64,000 nucleotides of DNA from Butyrivibrio sp. INlla14. Lineage in GTDB: Bacteria > Bacillota > Clostridia > Lachnospirales > Lachnospiraceae. The translations under genes were made by a program, and so were the position numbers. Under the pieces are notes generated by a model. It ran no database searches. It saw only the letters and a list, made by a program, of their open reading frames with translations, and was not told where the DNA came from. Shown piece by piece: positions 32,793 to 42,960 of the stretch. The stretch covers positions 62,001 to 126,000 of the forward strand of contig NZ_FMVS01000004.1 of NCBI RefSeq assembly GCF_900102515.1. The letters run 5' to 3'. Position 1 is the first letter of the stretch, and each line of letters opens with the position of its first letter.

Positions 32793-33872
32793 TTATTTCT
32801 CCTTTTTAATTCCCAGCACTGCCCACCTGAAGAACGGAATCCTTGAAATAATAGCATATAGCCCGTATCCGAATACAAGCCCTGCCGAAAGGCTTAATAT
32901 GTAACATACAGGCGCAGACAATAGTCCAGGTTTTGCAAATATCAGAGCAACGGAAGATATTCCAAGGTAGTGGAACACATATAGTCCGAAACTATGCCCT
33001 GACATCCATTTGGATAAAGATCCCGAAAAGTCCCCAAAGCGTGCCATTCCGGCCAGCATTGCCAGTGATCCCACGTATGCATCAAGAACATATAAGAAGC
33101 CTCTGTTAATTGGCTTATCTGCATAATTATTACCAAAATACATAACAGTGAAAGTCACGCATATCGCAACAGCTAACATGATCAAAGGTACTGCTATCTT
33201 CTTCAGTCTTTCAATCACCTCATCATTGGAGAACACGAAGTAACCAAGCATGAAGAAAACGAAGTAGAACGCAACTCTGTAAACAGGAACTATGGGAGTG
33301 TTAAAAATCTGAGCCGCTCCCCAAATGGGTAAAATAAAAACTGCTACAAGCCACAAAGGAGTCTTAGCCCCTGCTTCCAAAAGCTTTCCTTTTTCAATCT
33401 TTCTGATAAGAACAAGCACAACACAGTATATCCACAGGAGATGCATATACCAGAGTACTCCACTTCCGGAGGCAACCATTATCAAATAGATAACAAGCTT
33501 CGGAACGCCCTCTGATACAAGACCTTCGAATCCTCCACCCAATGACATGCTCACATACCCCTGAATGAATTGAAATACAAAAAGACCTATTGTCGATGGA
33601 ACCAGAAGCTTTAAAGTTCTAGACTTTATAAACTCTTTGTCTGAATGCGAATCAAGTGATAACCTGGCGCTGATTCCTGAAACAACGAAAAGTACAGGCA
33701 TAAACCATGGATAGACCAGATACTGAAAACCATCGTAGTACTGAACCGGAAGATCTGTAATCTTTCCCAGACCTCCAAGCACGCCCTCAGCGTTATACAT
33801 ATAAAACACATGATAGATAACAACGATGACGACAGTGACCCAGCGAATGTTGTCCAAATAGTGTTTTCTCAT
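32793..33872 (-). CDS. Acyltransferase 3 family membrane protein
   Basis: Ten hydrophobic segments over 359 residues. It begins with MRKHYLDNIRWVTVVIVVIYHVFY, whose early His is the conserved residue of acyltransferase 3 (O-acetylase) proteins, and contains WFMPVLFVVSGISARLSL. Such enzymes acylate cell-surface glycans or lipids. AAAGGTGGG precedes ATG 33872. Coupling to the XRE-AbrB regulator suggests the modification is switched by it. Confidence 0.88.
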   Translation of the reverse strand: MRKHYLDNIRWVTVVIVVIYHVFYMYNAEGVLGGLGKITDLPVQYYDGFQYLVYPWFMPVLFVVSGISARLSLDSHSDKEFIKSRTLKLLVPSTIGLFVFQFIQGYVSMSLGGGFEGLVSEGVPKLVIYLIMVASGSGVLWYMHLLWIYCVVLVLIRKIEKGKLLEAGAKTPLWLVAVFILPIWGAAQIFNTPIVPVYRVAFYFVFFMLGYFVFSNDEVIERLKKIAVPLIMLAVAICVTFTVMYFGNNYADKPINRGFLYVLDAYVGSLAMLAGMARFGDFSGSLSKWMSGHSFGLYVFHYLGISSVALIFAKPGLLSAPVCYILSLSAGLVFGYGLYAIISRIPFFRWAVLGIKKEK

Positions 33873-33967
33873 ACTAATCCCACCTTTGCAATTTATTTTA
33901 ACACTATTCTATTGCACTAATAAGTATGAGTCCACCAACCATAATTAACATTTAAGAATCATTAGTG

Positions 33968-34420
33968 TTAAAAATTGTTGCCTTTCTGAAATTCATTTTG
34001 TGCTATACATACAATCTTTTCTGCGTTTACCATATTGTCTTCGACACTAAACAGTTTTTTCCCATTATGGTCAGTTGCAACGATGCTGTAGCCCATATGA
34101 AAACAACTTCCCCATCGAAGCTTCGCCGATGCTATATCTTCTCTTCGAAAATATCTTTTTTTACCAATTAATGGGACATAACAATATTCATGGCCAGATC
34201 TGATCACGTAAAGTGCTCTGCGCTTGTAATCCAGCAATAGAAGTATTCCTGGCAAAAGAAACGCTATAGTACACCCCAAAAACCATCCCAGCTGGGTCAT
34301 ATATCCGGTAATTATCTGATCCACCCCAATTAAAACAATGATCAAGTCCAAAAAAAGGCATAGTCCAGCCAGTATAGCAACAATTTTCGGCTCGTGAACT
34401 TTGTATTCATATTCTTTCAT
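33968..34420 (-). CDS. Small membrane protein with PH-like tail
   Basis: Two N-terminal membrane helices (about 12-65) followed by a cytosolic beta-rich region (RRALYVIRSGHEYCYVPLIG, then RREDIASAKLRWG) like a bacterial PH domain. GGAG precedes ATG 34420. 150 residues, function unknown. It is monocistronic, between the acyltransferase and the fbp leader. Confidence 0.7.
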   Translation of the reverse strand: MKEYEYKVHEPKIVAILAGLCLFLDLIIVLIGVDQIITGYMTQLGWFLGCTIAFLLPGILLLLDYKRRALYVIRSGHEYCYVPLIGKKRYFRREDIASAKLRWGSCFHMGYSIVATDHNGKKLFSVEDNMVNAEKIVCIAQNEFQKGNNF

Positions 34421-34488
34421 TTGTCTACTCCATAGCTTTTTCTATTCCGTATCCATTCCGATTCTACTATAAACTCCGTTTTTTGTGA

Positions 34489-34611
34489 TTATATATACCA
34501 TATTTCATCAAAAACAATGATCTCACGTCCACATTCAGGACAAATATCGCCGTCCTTAGGTTCTTCGGAGCAGCCAAGAACAAAACTTCTTAAGTCCAGG
34601 CAATGCAGGAT
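34489..34611 (-). pseudogene. Zinc-ribbon-like gene remnant
   Basis: The minus strand reads GCSEEPKDGDICPECGREII and DEIWYI then stop. CPECG is a zinc-ribbon knuckle, but no start codon precedes it and the frame is stopped by the hairpin at 34603-34640. Probably the tail of a lost gene; otherwise this 370-base interval before fbp has no gene. Confidence 0.25.
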
Positions 34612-34640
34612 TAACCATTTTTTGGATTAATCCTGCATTT
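34603..34640 (+). terminator. Terminator-like hairpin upstream of fbp
   Basis: ATGCAGGATTAA with TTAATCCTGCAT, then TTTTATTT on the plus strand. The same arm is found at 36760-36792, after fbp. Confidence 0.6.
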
Positions 34641-34787
34641 TATTTCACACGCGATATGTTACCATTAATATGTGGTGACATATTTCTTTTCGTGATATCG
34701 CAAACAGCATTAACTTTTGCCTAATGCCTAATATCATTCACGGCCCCGAATTTGGGTCACTGCGCATCAGATGAGGAGGACGATTGC

Positions 34788-36746
34788 ATGGGAAGTAATT
34801 TAGAAGCTCAGTATCTTAGGATTTTATCTAATCAGTTTCCAAATGTAGCAACGACAGCAACGGAGATCATAAACCTTCAGTCAATACTCAGCCTTCCAAA
34901 GGGCACAGAACACTATCTATCGGATATCCATGGAGAATATGAGCAGTTTGCCCATGTGCTCCGAAACGGATCTGGTGCCGTTAAACGCAAGATAGATGAG
35001 GAGTTTGGCAATATGCTCTCCGAAAAAGAGAAAAGAGATCTTGCGACTTTAATCTATTACCCTGAAGAGCGCATCAGAATGATCAAAAATACCACCTGGA
35101 ACATGGATGAGTGGTATGTAGTTATGATAAATCGCCTGATACAGGTGTGTAAGAGCGCAGCCAGCAAGTACACAAGGTCCAAGGTTAGAAAGGCTCTTCC
35201 CAAGGACTTTGCATATGTGATTGAAGAGCTGATCACTGGACGAAGGGACTTGGGCAATCAGGAAGCCTATTACAACGAGATAATCCATACAGTCATCAGA
35301 ATTGGCAAGGCGCCAGAGCTCATTGTGGCGCTATCAAACGCTATTACCCGCTTTGTTGTTGATCACCTTCATATTGTAGGTGATATCTATGACAGAGGCC
35401 CAGGGCCGCATCTGTGCATGGATACTCTTATGCATCACCATAGCGTTGATATTCAGTGGGGCAATCACGATGTAGTATGGATGGGCGCAGCAACCGGCCA
35501 GCTAGCCTGCATCGCCACAGTTCTGCGTTTCTCTGCAAGATATGGAAACCTTGATATTCTGGAAGACGGTTATGGTATCAATCTTCTTCCACTTTTCAAG
35601 TTTGCTCTTGATACCTACAAGGATGACCCCTGCGACTGCTTTAAGCTGCATTACAGAGAGGGCGAGTATGACCTTTCCAATGCAGATATTGACCGCAAGA
35701 TGCATAAGGCAATTGCAGTAATACAGTTTAAGGTGGAAGGCCAGCTTATTAAGGCCCATCCTGAGTTCCACATGGAGGACAGGCTTCTTCTTGATAAGAT
35801 GGATCTTGAGAGAGGCGTTGTCCATATCCGGAATGTTGAATACAAGCTCCTTGACACAAATTTCCCCACAATTGATCCTGCGGATCCTTATGCTCTGTCT
35901 CCGGAAGAAGCTGAAGTTATGGAAAAGCTGCGAAATGGCTTTATCAGGTGCGAGAAACTCCAGGAGCATGTGAGATTTCTTTTCCGCAAGGGAAGTTTAT
36001 ATAAGGTATATAACAATAACCTCTTGTATCATGGCTGTGTACCGCTTACAGAAGATGGCAAGCTCAAGGAAATAGAGCTCTGCGGCCACAAATACAAGGG
36101 CAAGGCTCTGTATGACGAGCTTGAGAAGATCCTAAGGAAAGGCTACTACGCTCTGGACCCTGATGAGAAGCAGCTTGGAATGGACATGCTGTGGTACACT
36201 TGGTGCCATGAGAATTCTCCAGTGTTTGGCAAGAACAAAATGGCTACCTTTGAGCGCTACTTTATTGCTGAGAAGGAGACTCACGAAGAGAAGAAAAATC
36301 CCTATTACAGCTGGTATGACGATGAAGAAACAATAAACATGATCATGAGTGAGTTTGGTCTTACATCTCCTGAGAGCCGCATTGTAAACGGTCATGTGCC
36401 TGTGGAAGCCAAGAAGGGCGAACTTCCTATTAAGTGCGGCGGAAGACTTATCGTTATTGACGGCGGATTTTCCAAGGCTTATCAGCCAAAGACCGGAATT
36501 GCAGGCTATACCTTGACCTACAATTCTTATGGATTCCTTCTGGCAGCCCATGAGCCTTTTGAATCTGTTGAAAAGGCCGTGGAGACTGGAAGTGACATCC
36601 ATTCAGATACTGTACTGGTCCAGCATGTTGACAAGAGAAAGACCGTGGCAGACACTGACATCGGCCAGAACATCAAGGAAACTATTGCTCAGCTTGAAAA
36701 GCTCTTAAATGCCTATAGAACAGGACTTCTTGCTGAGAAGGAGTAA
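34788..36746 (+). CDS. fbp: Class III fructose-1,6-bisphosphatase
   Basis: Gluconeogenic enzyme, fructose 1,6-bisphosphate to fructose 6-phosphate. The class III calcineurin-like core is visible: YLSDIHGEYEQF, GDIYDRGPGPH, IQWGNHDVVWMGA, and late VNGHVPVEAKKGE. Length 652 is typical (about 640-670) and unrelated to class I enzymes. GAGGAGGA precedes ATG 34788, which rules out the 12 codons upstream. It is a single gene bracketed by two related hairpins. Confidence 0.96.
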   Translation: MGSNLEAQYLRILSNQFPNVATTATEIINLQSILSLPKGTEHYLSDIHGEYEQFAHVLRNGSGAVKRKIDEEFGNMLSEKEKRDLATLIYYPEERIRMIKNTTWNMDEWYVVMINRLIQVCKSAASKYTRSKVRKALPKDFAYVIEELITGRRDLGNQEAYYNEIIHTVIRIGKAPELIVALSNAITRFVVDHLHIVGDIYDRGPGPHLCMDTLMHHHSVDIQWGNHDVVWMGAATGQLACIATVLRFSARYGNLDILEDGYGINLLPLFKFALDTYKDDPCDCFKLHYREGEYDLSNADIDRKMHKAIAVIQFKVEGQLIKAHPEFHMEDRLLLDKMDLERGVVHIRNVEYKLLDTNFPTIDPADPYALSPEEAEVMEKLRNGFIRCEKLQEHVRFLFRKGSLYKVYNNNLLYHGCVPLTEDGKLKEIELCGHKYKGKALYDELEKILRKGYYALDPDEKQLGMDMLWYTWCHENSPVFGKNKMATFERYFIAEKETHEEKKNPYYSWYDDEETINMIMSEFGLTSPESRIVNGHVPVEAKKGELPIKCGGRLIVIDGGFSKAYQPKTGIAGYTLTYNSYGFLLAAHEPFESVEKAVETGSDIHSDTVLVQHVDKRKTVADTDIGQNIKETIAQLEKLLNAYRTGLLAEKE

Positions 36747-36759
36747 GGTAATATTAAAA

Positions 36760-36792
36760 TGCAGGATCAATCCAAGAAGGATTAATCCTGCA
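36760..36792 (-). terminator. Hairpin between fbp and the GH3 gene
   Basis: TGCAGGATCAATCC with GGATTAATCCTGCA (one mismatch), followed on the minus strand by TTTTAATATT. It would end the GH3 transcript and shares its arm with the hairpin at 34603-34640. Confidence 0.7.
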
Positions 36793-36853
36793 GCTAAAAC
36801 TAAATTAGAATTTTATAGTATATAAATTCCCAGACTAATTCATCCAGTATATA

Positions 36854-39628
36854 TTACAGTTCCTCTACAACCCTAAGCTTTGCAGACTTAATGCAAAGTC
36901 CGCCCTGAGTCAGGAAGAACTTAAGATAGAAAGTGCCGATATAAGAAGGGAAAAGAGTAACTTTCACTGTCTTCCAGTCTCTGTCCATACCGGTAAGTGT
37001 AATAGTCTTTACAAGACCCTTATCCTGGAAGATAGAAATAGGAAGCTGCGCCACATCAGGCTGATCATCAGCTTTAAGCACAAGCTCCAGTTCAACAACG
37101 CTTCTCTTAACTTCAGTTAAAAGAAATGTTGTCTCATCTCCTCTTCCTGTCTTTATGAGAGATGTATCCAGGGAAACCTCGTTGCCAGGCATCTTTACAT
37201 CTATTATCTCCTGAAGACGAACATCCTCCGCAGTAACTGCACTCTTTAATTCCTCATCAAGCTCTGACTCTTCTCCCAAGAGGTGTCTGTAAGCCGGGCT
37301 CTTTAGCAGGAATCTTAGGATATTCTCTGCACATCTTGCAAGCTCTGCTCTTGAAAGTCTTCCATCCTGTAGAGCCTTCTCAAGGTCATCTCCGTTTGAG
37401 TTAGTCTCTGCATTTCCATTTACCATGTTAAGGTCGTTCTGAGCGCGAACCTGAGAAGATACATTCTTGTAATCACCAGCATCTCCTGCAAAGTTATTGC
37501 CCATTGCCCACCAGTCTGTCATTACAATTCCGTCAAATCCCCACTCTCCGCGCAGGATAGTAGTAAGAAGATCATAGCTGCTGGCAGTCCAGATGCCATT
37601 TACAGGGCCATAGGTGCTCATTATTGCTCTGGCATTGCCCTCTCTTACTGCGATTTCAAAGCCCTTTAAATAAATCTCACGAAGGGCTCTCTCAGAAACA
37701 ATATTATTAACGTTATGTCTCTTAAACTCCTGTGTGTTTCCAGCAAAGTGCTTGATAACACCAGTCACATCATACTTGTGAAGTCCACGCAGCTGAGCAG
37801 CAACAAGCTTACCTGTAAGGAAAGGATCCTCAGAGAAATACTCAAAATTTCTACCATTCATAGGATTTCTGTGAATGTTCATACCAGGTCCCAAAAGGGC
37901 ATCAATCCTATATCTTCTAAGATCAAGTCCTTCCCAGTTAAAGAGCTCTTCGTTAAGCTCCTCGTTGAAAGTGCAGGCAAGACAGGTTCCGTTTGGAAGA
38001 GAAAATGCATGGGTTCCGCAGTCCATACGAATTCCAGATGGGCCATCAGAGCAGCCCGCAACAGGTATTCCAAATGCCGCAAGCTTATCTGTAACTCCGC
38101 CGAAGGCTCCTGCAATTCCTGCTGTTACCTTAGGTGAGCACATTCCTTCACCTCTCATCATGCAGCAAAGATCTTCATCTGAGAGCTGTGCAATAAACTC
38201 ATCCATGGAGACCTTCTTATTCTCCACATCCACAAGCTTATAGCCCTTATCTCCTGTAAAGGGAAGTGCCTTAGGAAGTCTGTCCTTGCTTCTCTTATTT
38301 GGGTCAACTGTTCTTACAGGAACTTTCTCATAGGTCTTTTCTACACTTCCATCCATGCAAACCGCCTTAAGGCGCTTGAAGTCATAGATTGGCGCATATG
38401 CCTCCTCACAGGAGCACACAACTTCAGTCTTTTCAACAGTAAAAGAACCCGCAAGCTTAGCGCTTCTTATATCGCTTCCGATATATATGTTATATATACC
38501 ATCCTCTAACACATAGCAGGACTTATGACCTGTAACACCGCTATCATCATAGGATGCAAGATAGTACAGAGGTATCTCAAAGCTAATTCTCTGGGAATCT
38601 CCCTTGCGTAAAAGATCTGTCTTATTAAATCCACATAAGGCTCTGCTTGCCTTGCCTAGCTTGCCCATAGGAGCCTCTACATAAACCTGTACAGCCTCCT
38701 TACCATCTACATCTCCAGTATTGCGAACCAGAACCTCCAGAGATATTCCATCTTTTTTGTCAAAAGAAAAAGCTCCCGGCGCTATATCAAAGCTTGTATA
38801 TGAAAGTCCATAGCCAAAAGGATAAAGAACGCTTTCTTTGTCAAAGGTCTCGAAATAGCGGTATCCTACATAGATATCCTCAGTCTGATAGTTTTCCTTA
38901 TCAGAGCCAAAGTTTTCTGTAGATGAATAGTCGCTTATATTAGCTGCTATTGTATCAGGAAGCTTACCTGATGGATTTACCCTGCCGCTTAATACGTCAA
39001 ATACGGCGTTTCCGCCTTCCTGACCTCCCTGCCATACATAGAGAACTGAAGAAGGCTTTATCTCTTTTACCCACTTCATATCTATGATATTTCCAACATT
39101 TAAAAGAACTACTGTCTTATCAAAAGCTCTGCAGACCTTGCTCAGAGCATCCTTCTCCTCATCAGTCAGAAGAAAACTGCCCTTTTCATTCTTGTTATCC
39201 TGATCCTCACCTGCTGTTCTACCAATGATAAAAATAGCAGTTCCAGACTCTTTAGCTGCCTCTTCTACAAAGTCTTCTGTAAGAGGCATTTCCTTCTGAA
39301 ACCATGGCTCAGCGGCCCAGCCTATACCTGTGTCAAAAGGATTTTCCTTAACAAATTCTTCATAGGCCTTTCTTACAGCCTTATTAATCTTAAAATATCG
39401 TGAATTTTCCAGGGCTTCAAAGATTCCAACAACATAGTCAACATTTACCATGCCGCCTGACCCGGTTCCACTCTTGTAATAATTCATCTGGCTTCTGCCA
39501 AATACTGCAATCTTCTCATTCTTTTTAAGAGGAAGAACATTCCCCTCGTTCTCCAAAAGAACTATTCCTTCCGCAGCTGCAGCGCGGATAACTTCCTGAA
39601 ACTTTTTGTAATCCCAGATTTTACTCAT
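36854..39628 (-). CDS. GH3 beta-glucosidase with reversed domain order
   Basis: Hydrolyses beta-glucosides from plant fibre, probably inside the cell since no signal peptide is present. The order is unusual: residues about 10-270 are the alpha/beta-sandwich (AAEGIVLLENEGNVLPLKK, VLYVWQGGQEGGNAVFDVL), about 285-410 a fibronectin-like domain, and about 480-800 the TIM barrel with GCSDGPSGIRMDCG, GPGMNIHRNPMNGRNFEYF, VIKHFAGNTQEF and nucleophile Asp in GFDGIVMTDWW. Conventional GH3 enzymes have the barrel first; the same reversal is known in Butyrivibrio fibrisolvens BglA. A C-terminal 100-residue beta domain follows. GGAG precedes ATG 39628. Length 924. Confidence 0.93.
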   Translation of the reverse strand: MSKIWDYKKFQEVIRAAAAEGIVLLENEGNVLPLKKNEKIAVFGRSQMNYYKSGTGSGGMVNVDYVVGIFEALENSRYFKINKAVRKAYEEFVKENPFDTGIGWAAEPWFQKEMPLTEDFVEEAAKESGTAIFIIGRTAGEDQDNKNEKGSFLLTDEEKDALSKVCRAFDKTVVLLNVGNIIDMKWVKEIKPSSVLYVWQGGQEGGNAVFDVLSGRVNPSGKLPDTIAANISDYSSTENFGSDKENYQTEDIYVGYRYFETFDKESVLYPFGYGLSYTSFDIAPGAFSFDKKDGISLEVLVRNTGDVDGKEAVQVYVEAPMGKLGKASRALCGFNKTDLLRKGDSQRISFEIPLYYLASYDDSGVTGHKSCYVLEDGIYNIYIGSDIRSAKLAGSFTVEKTEVVCSCEEAYAPIYDFKRLKAVCMDGSVEKTYEKVPVRTVDPNKRSKDRLPKALPFTGDKGYKLVDVENKKVSMDEFIAQLSDEDLCCMMRGEGMCSPKVTAGIAGAFGGVTDKLAAFGIPVAGCSDGPSGIRMDCGTHAFSLPNGTCLACTFNEELNEELFNWEGLDLRRYRIDALLGPGMNIHRNPMNGRNFEYFSEDPFLTGKLVAAQLRGLHKYDVTGVIKHFAGNTQEFKRHNVNNIVSERALREIYLKGFEIAVREGNARAIMSTYGPVNGIWTASSYDLLTTILRGEWGFDGIVMTDWWAMGNNFAGDAGDYKNVSSQVRAQNDLNMVNGNAETNSNGDDLEKALQDGRLSRAELARCAENILRFLLKSPAYRHLLGEESELDEELKSAVTAEDVRLQEIIDVKMPGNEVSLDTSLIKTGRGDETTFLLTEVKRSVVELELVLKADDQPDVAQLPISIFQDKGLVKTITLTGMDRDWKTVKVTLFPSYIGTFYLKFFLTQGGLCIKSAKLRVVEEL

Positions 39629-39941
39629 AACATTCTCCTACTTTGAACCTCAGCCAACTCTCATTGATTCTTAAACACACTTTACCTATGATATCCTAAG
39701 TTGCTTACAATAGTATATGGTACTATTCAATAATATTTTGGCCTTTTCTTAGTTAACCTTTCCTTAAAAAATGTTTCGATACTAATCTATTTTGCATTAT
39801 TTTTTACCATATTTTTAGTCACTTTATTTATTTTGGGTATTGATTTTTTGTAAGCTTTATTAATTGACACTAATAATGCCGTACTATAGACTATTATTAC
39901 ACTATTTAAATTTCTAATTAATTATTGGGGTAGGGGGAAAA
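39629..39941. promoter_or_regulatory. Divergent promoter region, GH3 and dehydratase operon
   Basis: AT-rich 313-base gap. For the plus-strand operon, -35 TTGACA at 39864-39869 with -10 TATAGA (39885-39890, 15-base spacer) or TAGACT (39887-39892, 17). No gene seen. Confidence 0.55.
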
Positions 39942-41144
39942 GTGAAAGACTTAAGGCATCTGATATTCTTTGAGAATCTTCTCTTAGAAGCAAATAATGA
40001 ACTCGTTCAGAAGGCTCAGGCAGATTCAAAGGTTTGTGTGGCATACACCTGTGAAAATGTTCCTGAACCTCTTATTAATCTAGAGGGGTGTTTTTCTGCA
40101 AGACTGCGTGCACCCAGGACAGGATCTCTTGATATTTCCACATATTATATGACCAGCTTTTTATGTGAATACTCTCGTGCTCTTCTCGAGCGCGCTATAG
40201 AAGGCGGCTTTAACTTTGCCGATTGTATGATCACGCCAGATGGCTGTTCCATGATGAACCGCTGTGTAGAGAATATGGAACTTTTAAAGACCCTTGGCAG
40301 TGGCAAAGAGAAGTTCTTCTTCGAGTACATGGAAATTCCAATGAAGGCCGACGATAACGGTCTTAATCTATATGTAGTACAGTGCCGCAACCATATTTTA
40401 AAGCCACTAAACGAAAAATATGGCATAGACATTTCTGATGCAGCCATCAGAAAAGCTGTGGAGGATCACAACCGTATCTGCAGGCTGATCCGCGCCATAG
40501 GCGAATTTAAAAAAGAGGAAAAGCCAAGGATCACCGGTTATGAGTTTGCTGTAATAACACTGGCAACCTACGTAGCTCCGAAATATCTTTTAATAGACAA
40601 ATTAGAGGAAACTCTTGAAGAAATAAAGACCAGAGAACCTGATGAAAAGAGTAAATTCAGAGCAAGAGTACTCGTAGCGGGCTCTGAAATTGACGATACT
40701 GATTTCATAAAGCTTGTGGAAGACTGCGGAGCTTATGTCTGTGCAGACCGCTTCTGCTATGGCTCTCTCCCCGGCAGAAATCCTATCGAACTTAATGATA
40801 AAGAAGATGCTCTAACTCAGGTCTGCAGAGCATACATGAACAGGGGCGAATGTCCAAGATTCATGAATACCCACAAAATGGATCACCGTCGCGAATACGT
40901 CGATCAGCTGGCAAAAGAGTATAAGGCTGACGGTATCATCTATGAACAGATGAAGTTCTGCGACCCTTGGGCCTATGAAAAGATGATGGGCTCTACCATC
41001 TTAAGAGACAAGTACGGATATCCTGTTCTTGCAGTTGACAGGCCTTACTCAATTGGAACATCAGGTCAGATGCAGACAAGAGTTCAGGCCTTTGTCGAGA
41101 GTATTGAGATTAAAAAGATCCAGAGAGGTGGGGAAAATGGCTAA
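39942..41144 (+). CDS. 2-hydroxyacyl-CoA dehydratase D-component-like protein, subunit 1
   Basis: Resembles HgdB/FldC-type subunits of the 4Fe-4S dehydratase family. Several Cys could bind a cluster: CENVPEPLINLEGCF, FLCEYSRAL, DCMITPDGCSMMNRC, and later CRAYMNRGECPRF. Length 400 is normal. It opens with GTG 39942 behind GGGGG. The radical family removes water from (R)-2-hydroxyacyl-CoA after ATP-driven activation, but no activator gene is nearby and the substrate is unknown. It overlaps subunit 2 by eight bases. Confidence 0.75.
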   Translation: MKDLRHLIFFENLLLEANNELVQKAQADSKVCVAYTCENVPEPLINLEGCFSARLRAPRTGSLDISTYYMTSFLCEYSRALLERAIEGGFNFADCMITPDGCSMMNRCVENMELLKTLGSGKEKFFFEYMEIPMKADDNGLNLYVVQCRNHILKPLNEKYGIDISDAAIRKAVEDHNRICRLIRAIGEFKKEEKPRITGYEFAVITLATYVAPKYLLIDKLEETLEEIKTREPDEKSKFRARVLVAGSEIDDTDFIKLVEDCGAYVCADRFCYGSLPGRNPIELNDKEDALTQVCRAYMNRGECPRFMNTHKMDHRREYVDQLAKEYKADGIIYEQMKFCDPWAYEKMMGSTILRDKYGYPVLAVDRPYSIGTSGQMQTRVQAFVESIEIKKIQRGGENG

Positions 41145-42702
41145 ACAGATTGGCGCCGACAGATTAGGCGATTTTTATAAAGAAGGTTCAAGAGTCCGCA
41201 AACGCCGCGAATGGCGAGGCTTTAGAGATACAATGTACGATTACTCCAGATGGCTCTGGATCATGATGACTCTGGGCAAGTTCGTTATGAAGCCCAGAAA
41301 CGTCAAGGCCATGTTCCGCTATCGCTGGATGGCCAATTATCTTGCAGTACCTATGATGGTTGACAGACACACTCAGGGTCTTCGTGGTGAATACCTCAGA
41401 ATCTGTCATACTGAACAGGACCTTGTAATCAAGGATGTAGCCAATCTTCTGGATTCTCTCTTTAGAGGCGACAGACGAATCGGCAACGACAAGAAGTTTT
41501 CAGATAAGGTTGTTCTGGTTGATGAAAACGAGATGACAGCTGTAATGATGGGCTTCCCTGATCTTAAGGTCTTAAGCCGTGAGACTCCGTCAACCTACGT
41601 TTCAGTACTTCTAAACCAGCGCGCTGCCTGCCACTACATAGATGTAGCCCAGGAGTTTGGCCTCGCTGGTGATGTCTGTCCTATGCCTGAGGCAGAAGCC
41701 GGAGTTTCAATTGATGATGATGCTCCTATCCTGGGTGCCTGCGCGATCCAGTGTAACACTACCTGCGACGGTTCACTTCTTGGAAACGGTGTTATCTCAC
41801 AGAGACTAGAAAAAGAGAATGGTATTCCAGTATTCCAGCTTGCTGCTCCACTTCGTCACAGAGAAGACGACGTTCAGGACTACGCTGCACAGGAGATAAG
41901 AAATGCCATCGCTTTCGTAGAAAAACACACTGGTCACAAATGGAATTGGGATGCATATTTCGAGTGTGCAAAGCGTGTCAATTACTTTACCAAATGCCGT
42001 CAGGAGTGGCTTGAGATGAATCGCACTCCATATCCTCAGGTATTTGGCTCAAACCTTGCTCTTTATACAGAGACCAACTACATGGCAATCTGCGGCAGAA
42101 TCCCTGCTTTTGAAAAAGCAGATGCCAAGATCACCAAGCTTGCAAGGCAGGCCTACGCCAAAAAGAAAATGGCAGCCAAGGAATACCGCCACCGCGCTAT
42201 AGTTTGGGGTGTTCAGTCTCACTACTACATGGATTTCCTCGTATGGCTCCTTAACTGCTGGGGCATCGTTCCTCTTACAGATATGCTCTCAATGGTATCA
42301 ACCAAGGAGCTTGTAACAGAGGACACTCCTGAAAATAGAGAACAGGCCATCTACGACATGGCATGGCTTACAGAGAATATGATCATGAGAAACAGAACCC
42401 ACGGCGGCTACAAAGTACTACTGGATGAACTCTGGGAGTTTGTTGAGATGTTCAACGCAGATATGGTTATTCTCTGGGAGCATATGAGCTGTAAAGCCCT
42501 TGATGGAATGCATGGAATGTTTGAGGAAAAGGCCCGCGAAAGAGGAATCCCTCTTGTATGGGTATCTCACGACCTTTTTGATCCAAGGATCATATCCCGC
42601 CAGGGCGTTCGTGATCAGATCAATTCCTTCATGCGCACAGTAATGCAGGAGGAACCAATTGATCCATCACTGGAAGTACTTCCAGACGATCAGAGCTGGT
42701 AA
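41137..42702 (+). CDS. 2-hydroxyacyl-CoA dehydratase-like protein, subunit 2
   Basis: Larger partner of the preceding gene, 521 residues. GACAIQCNTTCDGSLLGNGV, FQLAAPLRHREDDVQDYAAQ and IVWGVQSHYYMDFLVWLLNC are characteristic of the A-type subunit. GGTGGGG stands before ATG 41137. The coupled pair suggests a heterodimer with cluster-binding Cys in both chains. An alternative is a double-cubane reductase-like enzyme, since related proteins reduce small molecules without an acyl-CoA substrate. Confidence 0.75.
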   Translation: MAKQIGADRLGDFYKEGSRVRKRREWRGFRDTMYDYSRWLWIMMTLGKFVMKPRNVKAMFRYRWMANYLAVPMMVDRHTQGLRGEYLRICHTEQDLVIKDVANLLDSLFRGDRRIGNDKKFSDKVVLVDENEMTAVMMGFPDLKVLSRETPSTYVSVLLNQRAACHYIDVAQEFGLAGDVCPMPEAEAGVSIDDDAPILGACAIQCNTTCDGSLLGNGVISQRLEKENGIPVFQLAAPLRHREDDVQDYAAQEIRNAIAFVEKHTGHKWNWDAYFECAKRVNYFTKCRQEWLEMNRTPYPQVFGSNLALYTETNYMAICGRIPAFEKADAKITKLARQAYAKKKMAAKEYRHRAIVWGVQSHYYMDFLVWLLNCWGIVPLTDMLSMVSTKELVTEDTPENREQAIYDMAWLTENMIMRNRTHGGYKVLLDELWEFVEMFNADMVILWEHMSCKALDGMHGMFEEKARERGIPLVWVSHDLFDPRIISRQGVRDQINSFMRTVMQEEPIDPSLEVLPDDQSW

Positions 42703-42792
42703 TTGCAGTTTTTATCTATAACCTCTTGTGGGCAAAATAGGAATATGCCCACAGGAATTTAAACAATAGCATTTTTATAGGAGGAAAAAGAA

Positions 42793-42960
42793 ATGACTAC
42801 ATTTCTTCTGGTACTTAAGATAATAGCAATCGTACTTGTAGTATTCTTTGTGCTGACTTTTACCGTTTACTTCTTTAACCTTGATATGAAGCTGACTGCA
42901 GCAATTGAGCCATGGTTACTGAAACATTATGACAAAATAGATAGAGACCAGCATCTTTGA
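42793..42960 (+). CDS. Small membrane protein downstream of the dehydratase pair
   Basis: A 55-residue protein: one hydrophobic helix (FLLVLKIIAIVLVVFFVLTF) then a short amphipathic tail ending DKIDRDQHL. AGGAGGAAA precedes ATG 42793, an excellent site. It lies 90 bases after the dehydratase stop and its last codons form the operon terminator, so it is the third gene of the operon. It may anchor the enzyme to the membrane or be a regulator (inference). Confidence 0.75.
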   Translation: MTTFLLVLKIIAIVLVVFFVLTFTVYFFNLDMKLTAAIEPWLLKHYDKIDRDQHL

